Source: CAYILC01 sp964364145 (lineage in GTDB: Bacteria > Patescibacteriota > Microgenomatia > UBA1400 > UBA12028). From it: a DNA stretch of 8,201 nucleotides. This document shows positions 1 to 5,614 of this stretch, in pieces. Location of the stretch: contig CAYILC010000038.1 in NCBI GenBank assembly GCA_964364145.1, forward strand, positions 1 to 8,201, given 5' to 3'. How positions within the stretch are numbered: the first letter of the stretch is position 1; every line of letters begins with the position of its first letter. The notes beneath the pieces were generated by a model. The model ran no database searches and was not told the DNA's origin. It was given only the letters and a program-made list of their open reading frames with translations. A program made the position numbers and the translations under genes.

Positions 1-137
1 CGAAGAAAGAGGGTGGGGAGGGCGCTGAGGATGTTGCTGCTGATGCAAAAGACGCAAAAGCCGGTGCTCCTAAAGCCAGCCCTACAAAAGCTCCTACAGC
101 TACTACAAAACCTGCCGAGAAAAAAGAAGAGAAGTGA
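1..137 (+). CDS. C-terminal tail of an unidentified protein, cut by the window start
   Basis: Reading from position 3, 44 codons are open and end at a TGA at 135-137. The encoded tail is almost wholly Ala, Lys, Pro, Glu, Thr and Gly, and finishes with the acidic/basic run AEKKEEK. No folded domain is visible, so it is a disordered C-terminal extension. Tails of this kind are common on ribosomal proteins and other nucleic-acid-binding proteins of reduced genomes, but nothing here identifies the parent protein. It converges on the next gene with only 29 bp between the two stops. An overlapping open frame from position 13 has an implausible Leu/Lys/Phe-rich translation and is judged spurious. 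I am fairly sure of the frame from its composition and its stop, and have no basis for naming the gene. Confidence 0.6.
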   Translation, partial: KKEGGEGAEDVAADAKDAKAGAPKASPTKAPTATTKPAEKKEEK

Positions 138-166
138 TTTTTTCTTCATTGAAAATTCAGCTCGAA

Positions 167-706
167 CTATTTTTTCTCTAACATCGGAAGTCTCCGATCA
201 TTTGGTTCAATATTTTTCCATGTTTCTAACGTAGATTCCTCTGTTTCTTTTTCCTGCAAACTATGATGGATCAGTGTTAACGCCGCAAAGGCCTCGCGAC
301 TTGTTGGTTGGAGTTGCAAGACGCTTGACCAAAACGCTCGCAATAACTCTAAACGCTCCTGTGGATACACTTCTTCTCGAAACGTTCTTTTTTCTTGTTG
401 AGTAAAAAGATAGGGGAGTATCTGCACATACAATGATTCTGCAAAAAGTGGATCGCCCAACAAGTGAGCCATGCGTATAACACGCACGTAGTCCGTTGAT
501 GTTTGCGGGGAGATCTCTAAGCCGATCTTTTCCCACAAAAACGGCTCCCAACAAACAATGCTCGCCAGAACTAGAATCACGATACAACACGTGAGAAAGA
601 CGTATTGAGGGAGCGCGAAGAAACGCTCAATTGCATAAACACAATACGCGAAAGAAACAACGCACCGAATATATATATTTTTCTGGATTCGAGTTAGAGT
701 TCGCAC
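167..706 (-). CDS. Membrane protein with a cytoplasmic or external TPR-like helical tail
   Basis: The 179-residue protein starts with a basic stretch. It then has a hydrophobic region (about residues 15-32) and a clear membrane segment at about 34-53 (from QYVFL to IVCW). After this comes a soluble helical tail. Residues about 118-175 have a tetratricopeptide-like spacing: a first helix ending in SSVLQLQP, then REAFAALTLIHHSL, then an ETWKNIEPND helix end. TPR tails usually mediate protein contacts, so an anchored scaffold or adaptor is possible, but no partner can be named. The start is a GTG at 704-706. An AATAAT hexamer lies 9 nt upstream on this strand, and there is no good Shine-Dalgarno sequence. 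The gene diverges from the toxin-antitoxin operon. It could also be a family without a true TPR, because only about one and a half repeats are visible. Confidence 0.7.
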   Translation of the reverse strand: MRTLTRIQKNIYIRCVVSFAYCVYAIERFFALPQYVFLTCCIVILVLASIVCWEPFLWEKIGLEISPQTSTDYVRVIRMAHLLGDPLFAESLYVQILPYLFTQQEKRTFREEVYPQERLELLRAFWSSVLQLQPTSREAFAALTLIHHSLQEKETEESTLETWKNIEPNDRRLPMLEKK

Positions 707-798
707 AATAGATGCATTATTGCGTTAGGGGAGAGGAAGGTCAAATAAAATGCGGAAACAATCTTTGAAATGTGAGTGAAATTTAAGATTTTCTCTTA

Positions 799-828
799 TT
801 GACAACATATTATACAACATGTTATACA
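799..828 (+). promoter_or_regulatory. Promoter of the toxin-antitoxin operon
   Basis: A consensus -35 (TTGACA, 799-804) is followed after 18 bp by a -10-like TATACA (823-828). The next 6 nt lead straight into the antitoxin ATG at 835, so transcription should begin at or next to the start codon. The promoter is covered by the repeat operator described separately. Confidence 0.6.
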
Positions 829-837
829 TGCAACATG
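802..837 (+). repeat. 12-bp tandem operator repeats over the antitoxin promoter
   Basis: Two direct units, ACAACATATTAT (802-813) and ACAACATGTTAT (814-825), differ at one position. They are followed by a degenerate third unit beginning ACATG that runs into the ATG. The second unit carries the perfect 8-bp palindrome AACATGTT (816-823). Spaced short repeats covering -35, -10 and start codon are what ribbon-helix-helix antitoxins typically bind when repressing their own operon. Binding by this antitoxin is inferred. Confidence 0.6.
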
Positions 838-1092
838 CTCAAAACCTATTTATATATTCCAGATCATCTAAATACTCAAATTGTTCATGCAGCTGCCAGA
901 CAGAAGAAAAGTAAAGCTGAGATCATTCGTTATGCCCTAGAAAAAGGAATGGGTGATGTGCAAAAACAAGATAACACTTCTGCTCAGGCACTGTTAAAAC
1001 TTGCTGATGTTGGAGAGAAATATCGGGCAAAGGGACCAAAAGATTTGTCTCAAAACTTAGATCAATATGTCTGGGGGATACGGAAGAAGTAA
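835..1092 (+). CDS. vapB: Ribbon-helix-helix antitoxin (VapB-like)
   Basis: The product has 85 residues. Its N-terminal half (about residues 1-39, MLKTYLYIPDHL to IIRYALEKGM) has the ribbon-helix-helix pattern: a short beta strand of alternating residues, then helix A (NTQIVHAAARQKK), then helix B starting at the SKAEIIRYALEKG motif. Such proteins dimerise and bind operator DNA through the strand. The C-terminal half (about 40-85) is charged and probably flexible, and by analogy would wrap and inhibit the toxin. The frame is also open back to a TTG at 799, but that TTG lies within the -35 box. The ATG at 835 begins exactly at the conserved domain and lies 6 nt after the -10, so it is preferred. 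The toxin follows after a 1-nt gap. Its role as antitoxin rests on domain and context. Confidence 0.85.
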   Translation: MLKTYLYIPDHLNTQIVHAAARQKKSKAEIIRYALEKGMGDVQKQDNTSAQALLKLADVGEKYRAKGPKDLSQNLDQYVWGIRKK

Positions 1093-1093
1093 T

Positions 1094-1519
1094 ATGAATA
1101 CTCCACCGATTATTGTTGTTGATGCAGATGCGATTGTTGCCCAAGCATTTCCTGATGACGCGAATCACGATTTAGCAATGACGATTTCTGAACATTTAAA
1201 TACAGTGCATGCTCGAGTGATCTATCCATCTACTGCAATCTTGGAGGCGACAACAGCACTCCAAGGAAAGCTCAATAGTGGAGCAACAGCGTATGGAACA
1301 GCAGTTGTTTTCACAGATCCACATGTTGAAGTCGCTGAGGTTGGACACGAAGATCTTCAAAATGCTGTTGACTATTTTAGTCCCACCGGAAGCAAAAAAC
1401 ATACATTATTTGACTGTGTTATTGCGGCAATAGCAGAGAAAAATAAAGCAGATGCAATCTTCAGTTTTGATAAATTTTATAAAACTAAAGGCTTCACGTT
1501 GGCTTCAGAATTGAAATAA
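1094..1519 (+). CDS. vapC: PIN-domain ribonuclease toxin (VapC-like)
   Basis: The product has 141 residues, the usual size for a single PIN domain. The acidic residues expected for Mg/Mn binding are in place: D10 in the first strand (IIVVDADAIVAQ, with D12), E51 (AILEATTAL), D107 (TLFDCVIAAIA) and D126 (FSFDKFYKTKGF). In VapC toxins this site cleaves tRNA or rRNA and stops translation; the target of this one cannot be read from sequence. The ATG at 1094 sits 1 nt after the antitoxin TAA, with a purine-rich GGAAGAAG (1082-1089) just upstream. A longer in-frame start at 1067 would overlap the antitoxin and adds an uninformative MSGGYGRSN. The catalytic residues are intact, so the toxin is probably active. 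Its 3' end is 15 bp from the valS stop. Confidence 0.88.
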   Translation: MNTPPIIVVDADAIVAQAFPDDANHDLAMTISEHLNTVHARVIYPSTAILEATTALQGKLNSGATAYGTAVVFTDPHVEVAEVGHEDLQNAVDYFSPTGSKKHTLFDCVIAAIAEKNKADAIFSFDKFYKTKGFTLASELK

Positions 1520-1528
1520 TTTTTTTTT
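1504..1528 (+). terminator. Possible weak terminator after the toxin gene
   Basis: A 4-bp stem (TTCA/TGAA, 1504-1515, loop GAAT) is followed by a run of nine T residues (1520-1528) in the gap between the toxin and valS stops. The T-run is clear but the hairpin is short and AT-rich, so factor-assisted or inefficient termination is equally possible. Confidence 0.3.
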
Positions 1529-1534
1529 GATTCG

Positions 1535-3796
1535 CTATTTTGGCCAACTTGCCGAGATCAACTGCGGCTCTTCTACCAATCCTTCTTTTTTAAACTCTTG
1601 CCATACAGCCTCTGTCACAAACGGCATAAATGGATGAAGGAGTTTAAGACTTGTGGTGAAGGCATACACGAGCGTGTTAAACATGAGCACTTTATCTTTG
1701 CTTTCTTTTGATGTTTCAAGATAGGTGTTTGCAAGATCATTCCACACGAAATCATACAGACCTAATGCGGCATCAGAGAATCGAAATGACGAAAGTTGTT
1801 TTGTGGTGTTTTTTACCAGAGTTTGAACAGTTATTGTAAATGTTTTATCGACCTTTTTTTCATCGTATGAAAGTGTTGCATCTTGTTCTTTCAACATGAA
1901 GATATATCGGCCGATATTCCAGATTTTATTTCCAAAATTGCGATATCCTTTCACCTTTTCTTTGCTTAAAGCGATTGGATTGCCCGGTGCACATCCTGCA
2001 ACCAACGCGATGCGTAGTGCGTCTGCCCCAAACTCGTTCACAATCTCGATTGGGTTAATAACGTTGCCCTTAGACTTACTCATCTTCTGACCTTTTTCAT
2101 CGGTCACCATAGAGTGAAGATACACGGTTTTGAATGGTACTTCGCCGGTGAGGTAAATGCCGAACATGATCATACGCGCAACCCAAAAAAATAAAATGTC
2201 CCACATAGTGTCCAACACGCTTGTGGGATAGAAAGTTTTGAAGTCTTTTCCGTTGGGATAATTGAGCGTAGTAAGTGGCCATTGACCGGAACTAAACCAC
2301 GTATCAAAGGTGTCGGTTTCCGGAAGATAATCGGGGCCGGGGGAGGGATCGCTCACAATATATGTTGCATTGGCTGGAGTTCTTAGCGTTTGCAAACCGG
2401 TACGAATTTCTTCTAGCGAATATGTTTTAAGCAGTTCATTCACCACACCAATTACACGCTCTGTGCTTGTGTTTAGAAATGTTACTTCCATACTTGGATT
2501 TTCTTTCACCGAGTACCACACCGGAATACGCACGCCCCACACAACTTGTCGCGAGATCGGCCAGTCAATAAATTTTTCGAGCCACTGATAATACTGTTTC
2601 TCAAATCGCTTTGGAACAAACTTTATTTTGCCCACTTTTGCGGCCGCGATTGCGGGTTCGGCAAGTGGACGCATTTTCACAAACCAGTTTGGAAGCACTA
2701 ACGGTTCGATGTCGTGGCCAGACTTGTAGCAAACAGCAACGCTGTGGGTGTAGTTTTCGTCTACTTTTTCCAACAATCCATCTTCTTCAAAATGGGCACG
2801 CATCAACTTGCGCATCTCTGTCACACTTTTACCATGATAAAGTTTCGCTCGTTCAAGATATTTTGGTTCGGTATTTTTTTCGTTGTGCTCAGCCAAGTAC
2901 CACGAGAAATCCATCTTACCGCGAGTATCAATAATCGGCGTAACCGGCAAATGATATTTTTTACCTAATGCAAAGTCGTGCGGATCGTGCGCGGGCGTGA
3001 CCTTCATGATGCCGGTACCGAATTTTGGATCAACTTCCTCGTCGGCGATCACGGTCATCTTGACTGGGCCCAGTAGCCCCAGTATCTGGATACTAGTACC
3101 TAGATACTTGGAATATCTTTTGTCCTTCGGGTTAACCGCTAGCGCTGTATCGCGGAACTTTGTTTCCGGTCGTACTGTAGCGATAACAAATGGGCCATAC
3201 TTGATGTAGTACAGTGGATCTTTTCTTTCGAGGTGCGTAACTTCCAAGTCGGCGAACGTTGTTCCGCACTTTGGACAGTAGTTCACAATGTAGTTATCTC
3301 GATAGATCAATCCGTCCTTCACCATTTTCTCAAATGTTGAGTAGACAATCTTAATAACTTTGTCGTCTAGCATAAACGTCTTGCGATCCCAATCCAATGA
3401 AAAGCCCAGAATTTTAAGTTGTTCTTCAATGAGTCCAGAGTTTTCTTTTACAAATGCGAAAATATCTTTGTACAGTGTTTCACGATCAAAGTTAAATCGA
3501 GAAGTTCCTTTTTTTGCTAGGTATTTTTCATAGACGTACTGCGTTTCATATCCCGCGTGATCAGTACCCGGAATCCAAACAGTGGGGTGACCTTGCATGC
3601 GTTTCCAACGGATGAGAATATCCTCGATGACATACATGGCCTGACCAACATGGAGTGAGGCGTTGGCATTTGGTGGAGGTAATAGAATTGAGAACGGTTC
3701 TTTTTTGCTGATCAAGTTCGGTTTGAACGCACCGGCGGTCTCCCACAGTTTGTAGAGTGCTTGCTCATGATTTTTTGGAATAAACGTCTTGTCCAT
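1535..3796 (-). CDS. valS: Valyl-tRNA synthetase, short form
   Basis: This cytoplasmic class I enzyme charges tRNA-Val with valine. The 753 residues show, in order: the ATP-binding PPPNANASLHVGQ (40-52), TDHAG (78-82), a CPKCGTTFADLEV segment (174-186), the CP1 editing domain with ATVRPET (206-212) and GTGIMKVTPAHDPHDF (260-275), the return to the catalytic core (ISRQVVWGVRIPVWY, 414-428), FDTWFSSGQWP (497-507), KMSKSKGN (571-578), and a helical anticodon-binding domain ending HPFMPFVTEAVWQ (721-733). It stops at LISASWPK, about where many bacterial ValS continue into a C-terminal coiled-coil tRNA arm, so that arm is absent (typical bacterial forms are roughly 860-950 residues). The HIGH motif reads HVGQ. 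The ATG at 3796 is preferred because MDKTFIPK matches the usual family start, and a -10 box lies 6 nt upstream. The two small genes upstream could also read through into it. Confidence 0.96.
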   Translation of the reverse strand: MDKTFIPKNHEQALYKLWETAGAFKPNLISKKEPFSILLPPPNANASLHVGQAMYVIEDILIRWKRMQGHPTVWIPGTDHAGYETQYVYEKYLAKKGTSRFNFDRETLYKDIFAFVKENSGLIEEQLKILGFSLDWDRKTFMLDDKVIKIVYSTFEKMVKDGLIYRDNYIVNYCPKCGTTFADLEVTHLERKDPLYYIKYGPFVIATVRPETKFRDTALAVNPKDKRYSKYLGTSIQILGLLGPVKMTVIADEEVDPKFGTGIMKVTPAHDPHDFALGKKYHLPVTPIIDTRGKMDFSWYLAEHNEKNTEPKYLERAKLYHGKSVTEMRKLMRAHFEEDGLLEKVDENYTHSVAVCYKSGHDIEPLVLPNWFVKMRPLAEPAIAAAKVGKIKFVPKRFEKQYYQWLEKFIDWPISRQVVWGVRIPVWYSVKENPSMEVTFLNTSTERVIGVVNELLKTYSLEEIRTGLQTLRTPANATYIVSDPSPGPDYLPETDTFDTWFSSGQWPLTTLNYPNGKDFKTFYPTSVLDTMWDILFFWVARMIMFGIYLTGEVPFKTVYLHSMVTDEKGQKMSKSKGNVINPIEIVNEFGADALRIALVAGCAPGNPIALSKEKVKGYRNFGNKIWNIGRYIFMLKEQDATLSYDEKKVDKTFTITVQTLVKNTTKQLSSFRFSDAALGLYDFVWNDLANTYLETSKESKDKVLMFNTLVYAFTTSLKLLHPFMPFVTEAVWQEFKKEGLVEEPQLISASWPK
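3063..3108. repeat. Adjacent palindromes inside valS
   Basis: ACTGGGCCCAGT (3063-3074) is a perfect 12-bp palindrome. After 6 nt, an imperfect 28-bp palindrome (3081-3108) follows: outer arms AGTATCT and AGATACT, a perfect core TACTAGTA (3091-3098 within it), and 12 of 14 base pairs matching. They encode valS residues about 230-245 of the editing domain without breaking the frame. The mRNA could fold a long hairpin here; no function is known. Confidence 0.55.
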
Positions 3797-3802
3797 GCGG
3801 GT

Positions 3803-3811
3803 ATTATAACA
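3803..3811 (-). promoter_or_regulatory. Extended -10 promoter of valS
   Basis: On the minus strand TGT-TATAAT is followed by ACCCGC and then the valS ATG. The TG dinucleotide fits an extended -10, which would explain the lack of a good -35. The expected transcription start falls on or beside the A of the ATG, and no Shine-Dalgarno sequence is present. Confidence 0.6.
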
Positions 3812-3856
3812 GCCTGGATAAGTTGGGTTGCGATTACAAAAAAAGTTATTAGGATT

Positions 3857-3994
3857 TTATCGAAGTGGCGTTTTGCGTTGCGGCTGACGTGGATCGCGAG
3901 GATAGTCGTGCACAATAATAAGCACGATGATCATAAAAAGCATAAGAATGATTGTACTAATACCAATGCCAAGATCTAGAGTGGAAAACATCAT
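3857..3994 (-). CDS. Small single-pass membrane protein (45 residues)
   Basis: The protein has a short N-terminal part with acidic D7, a strong membrane helix at about residues 9-29 (GIGISTIILMLFMIIVLIIV), then a Pro/Arg-rich basic tail (YPRDPRQPQRKTPLR). By the positive-inside rule the tail would face the cytoplasm. The start is set by a classical AGGAG 7 nt upstream of the ATG at 3994; a further in-frame start at 4054 would place this site inside the gene. It overlaps the end of the preceding small membrane gene by 38 nt in another frame, which suggests translational coupling. I recognise no family. The gene is short, and the evidence is the ribosome site together with the coherent membrane helix. 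The stop lies 60 nt from the valS start. Confidence 0.6.
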   Translation of the reverse strand: MMFSTLDLGIGISTIILMLFMIIVLIIVHDYPRDPRQPQRKTPLR

Positions 3995-4196
3995 CGAAAA
4001 TCTCCTTTCTTCCTTGTAAGTACAGTGATATGAGTATAGAGCTAGTAGTGACAAACAGTAAATAAATAGTGCTTATAATCCCCATGAATTCTCCTTTTTG
4101 CAAAGCAGGACTCACAATCACTCCAATACTTGATGCTTTTGAAAGATCCAAAAAAAGATCAGCAAGTCTTGTATATTGTCCTGGTGAAAGAATCAT
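3957..4196 (-). CDS. Small membrane protein (79 residues)
   Basis: Residues 1-20 (SPGQYTRLADLFLDLSK within them) form an amphipathic start. A weakly hydrophobic segment (about 22-34) is followed by a clear membrane helix at about 38-60 (MGIISTIYLLFVTTSSILISLYL), then a charged tail with RKEIFDDV. The pattern QY-LADLFLDLSK plus two hydrophobic segments resembles a widespread group of very small uncharacterised bacterial two-helix membrane proteins (my recollection, not a search). The frame is open to an ATG at 4217, but the ATG at 4196 is preferred because a TAGAAT box ends 7 nt before it. It overlaps the next small gene. The last 12 residues read across that gene's ribosome site and may be poorly conserved. 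Confidence 0.6.
   Translation of the reverse strand: MILSPGQYTRLADLFLDLSKASSIGVIVSPALQKGEFMGIISTIYLLFVTTSSILISLYLQGRKEIFDDVFHSRSWHWY
4002..4006 (-). promoter_or_regulatory. Shine-Dalgarno site of the 45-residue membrane protein
   Basis: AGGAG within AAAGGAGA on the minus strand lies 7 nt before the ATG at 3994. It fixes the start of that gene, and it is the clearest Shine-Dalgarno sequence in the window, in contrast to the leaderless-looking genes around it. Confidence 0.7.
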
Positions 4197-4203
4197 GCGT
4201 ACG

Positions 4204-4209
4204 ATTCTA
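4204..4209 (-). promoter_or_regulatory. Probable -10 box of the small membrane protein operon
   Basis: TAGAAT on the minus strand is followed by 7 nt (CGTACGC) and then the ATG at 4196, the same spacing as at other genes in this window. No clear -35 is visible. The rest of the stretch up to 4385 holds no supported gene or terminator. A TTGACA on the minus strand at 4299-4304 has no matching -10 at the proper distance. Confidence 0.45.
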
Positions 4210-4385
4210 CACTCCAAACCTTACAGAAAGATTACAAAAAGTGAATTGGTGAGGAGATTGTGTTTATAATTGTGAAGTTTGTTTGGGTGTCTGTGTTATG
4301 TCAAACAGAACCCTTCCATTCTTTATCCATTCATCGATTTCTTATCAAACATATTACACTGTGAAGATTCTCATCACGCACACCC

Positions 4386-4940
4386 TCATATTCTATAGAT
4401 TTTGATTTTCACTGTCTGTTTCGTACGAATATTCATTCCCTTATGGAATTTAGCATTCAGTTCTTCGGCGATTTTTGCATAATCAGGACCGCTGTTCTTT
4501 CTATCGGTAGCGAGCCTAAACTCTGGATTTGCTTTTAGACTCTTGAGAAATTGTGTCTCTTCATCCAACCAGATTTGTTCTGACCCTAACCAAGATCTCC
4601 CAACCAATCGTTTACCACACGCCTTTTTAATCTGACGATGTATGTCTGCAACTTCTTCTGGATTCATAAGTCCCTTAAAACTAATATCACTCGCCACAAA
4701 ATCCTGTCCATAATATCCTTGAAGTGCATAATTTGCTGCATTTATCAATGTCTTTAGAGCAGCATGTGGATATAACTTCTGGATTTCAAGAATCTCTATA
4801 ATCTGTTTCAAAGAAAAAAGTGCACGAAAAAGTTCTGGAAGTCTCTCAGGAAACTGTTGAATAAGATCAGATCCAATTTCAGGGGCATATCTTCTGGCAG
4901 CATATGTTGCTCTTCTATCTAATAAATCCATTAAAGACAT
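4386..4940 (-). CDS. Helical protein with possible Myb/SANT-like C-terminal domain
   Basis: The 184-residue protein is soluble and mostly helical, with no membrane segment. Residues 1-80 are unassigned helices (DLLDRRATYAARRYAP, then PELFRALFSLKQIIEILE). Residues about 120-182 show the spacing of a Myb/SANT-like three-helix DNA-binding fold: a tryptophan followed by an acidic cluster (W124, LDEE), an ordered second helix (YAKIAEELNAKF, 154-165) and an RTKQTVKIKI recognition-like helix (172-181). By family analogy this suggests DNA binding, but the match was made by eye and the domain could be something else. It diverges from the LmbE-like gene, and a perfect inverted repeat sits midway between the two promoters, so a local regulator is an attractive guess. 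The ATG at 4940 is preceded by TATAAT at 7 nt. Confidence 0.75.
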   Translation of the reverse strand: MSLMDLLDRRATYAARRYAPEIGSDLIQQFPERLPELFRALFSLKQIIEILEIQKLYPHAALKTLINAANYALQGYYGQDFVASDISFKGLMNPEEVADIHRQIKKACGKRLVGRSWLGSEQIWLDEETQFLKSLKANPEFRLATDRKNSGPDYAKIAEELNAKFHKGMNIRTKQTVKIKIYRI

Positions 4941-4947
4941 GGATTGT

Positions 4948-4953
4948 ATTATA
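4948..4953 (-). promoter_or_regulatory. -10 box of the Myb-like gene
   Basis: A consensus TATAAT on the minus strand ends 7 nt (ACAATCC) before the ATG at 4940. No Shine-Dalgarno sequence fits between them, so the transcript is probably leaderless. Confidence 0.6.
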
Positions 4954-4979
4954 CAGGACCCGTAAGTTCTGAAGCGAAG

Positions 4980-4999
4980 CCGAACACTACAATGTTCGG
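4980..4999. repeat. Inverted repeat midway between divergent promoters
   Basis: CCGAACA (4980-4986) and TGTTCGG (4993-4999) form a perfect 7-bp inverted repeat with a 6-nt centre. Its inner edges lie 27 and 28 bp from the two divergent -10 boxes (4948-4953 and 5027-5032), so it is centred almost exactly between them. This placement suits an operator acting on both genes. It should lie outside both transcripts if those start at their ATGs. Confidence 0.5.
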
Positions 5000-5023
5000 A
5001 TGCTAATGAAGCACTGTGTCTTT

Positions 5024-5032
5024 TGATATAAT
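5024..5032 (+). promoter_or_regulatory. Extended -10 promoter of the LmbE-like gene
   Basis: TGA-TATAAT is followed by ACCCCC and then the ATG at 5039. The hexamer, spacer and start codon match the valS promoter at 14 of 15 positions. There is no Shine-Dalgarno sequence and no convincing -35. Confidence 0.65.
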
Positions 5033-5038
5033 ACCCCC

Positions 5039-5605
5039 ATGTTCACATATGACCATATTTTTAAAGAAAAAAAGAATATTCTTATTGTTACAGCCCACCC
5101 AGACGATTCGCTTGTGTACTTCGGCGCGCTCATCAATAAACTCCGCAAAGACAGTAAAAATGTTTATGTTGTAGTGGTGACGAATGGTGCCCGCGGAAGT
5201 GGTGATAAACAGATTTCAGAAGACGATCTTTCCAAGCAGCGAATTGAAGAAGAAGCGCAAGCATTAGCGTTTCTTAAAGTTTCAAAGACAAACTTCACTT
5301 GTCTCCAATACAAAGATGGTGAGGCCGTAATGGATGCTGTCTATCCATTTGCTCGCGATGCTTCTTTTTTTCCAGAGCATGCCAAAGAAGGGATTGAGCC
5401 ACACACGATGTACGACATTCTTCTTACCGATGAGATCACGTGCACCTTTGATTTTGATTACACAGAAGACCTTGAAACAAAAAAGGCTGCAATGCGAATG
5501 CATAAAAGTCAATTCGACGAGGAGTTTATTACTGATGTGGTGGAAACGGTCAAATCTGGCGATCGGTATCTTGAGAAGTTCTTTTACGTCAAATTGCAGT
5601 GGTAA
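5039..5605 (+). CDS. LmbE/PIG-L family protein, internally shortened
   Basis: Family members are zinc-dependent deacetylases of N-acetyl sugars, often N-acetylglucosaminyl conjugates. The 188 residues keep the N-terminal Rossmann-like strand and zinc motif (ILIVTAHPDD, 14-23; H20 and D23 as ligands, D22 as general base by analogy with MshB), TNGARGSGD (48-56), the RIEEEAQALAFL helix (68-79) and YKDGE (91-95). The C-terminal part has the family stretch AVYPFARD-FFPEH-EGIEPH and MHKSQFD (154-160). Between residues 95 and 96 about 50 residues expected in the family are absent, including the HPDH motif that supplies the third zinc ligand. The usual E after HPDD is S24. The frame is continuous and both flanks are well kept, so this is a clean internal loss, not a decaying gene. 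It may be inactive, or may use another ligand. It is convergent with the VanW gene (9 bp). Confidence 0.85.
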   Translation: MFTYDHIFKEKKNILIVTAHPDDSLVYFGALINKLRKDSKNVYVVVVTNGARGSGDKQISEDDLSKQRIEEEAQALAFLKVSKTNFTCLQYKDGEAVMDAVYPFARDASFFPEHAKEGIEPHTMYDILLTDEITCTFDFDYTEDLETKKAAMRMHKSQFDEEFITDVVETVKSGDRYLEKFFYVKLQW

Positions 5606-5614
5606 CTATTCGAG

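Noticed and set aside
13..234. Plus-strand open frame of 73 codons at the window start
   Set aside because: It is Leu/Lys/Phe-rich nonsense over the Ala/Lys/Pro tail frame and runs into the opposing gene's coding sequence.
261..590. 109-codon minus-strand frame inside the TPR-like membrane gene
   Set aside because: It is a shadow in another frame without membrane or domain pattern; the 167-706 frame has a coherent membrane helix and helical tail.
2611..2934. 107-codon plus-strand frame antisense to valS
   Set aside because: Cys/Ser/Arg-rich shadow of a strongly supported enzyme; no start signal.
4299..4304. TTGACA on the minus strand as a -35 box
   Set aside because: No -10-like hexamer lies 16-18 bp downstream; the nearest AT-rich box is about 30 bp away.
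4272..4364. Short plus-strand frame beginning at a GTG just after a TATAAT (4265-4270)
   Set aside because: Only 30 codons, the TATAAT-to-GTG spacing (1 nt) does not fit the local rule, and the peptide is uninformative.
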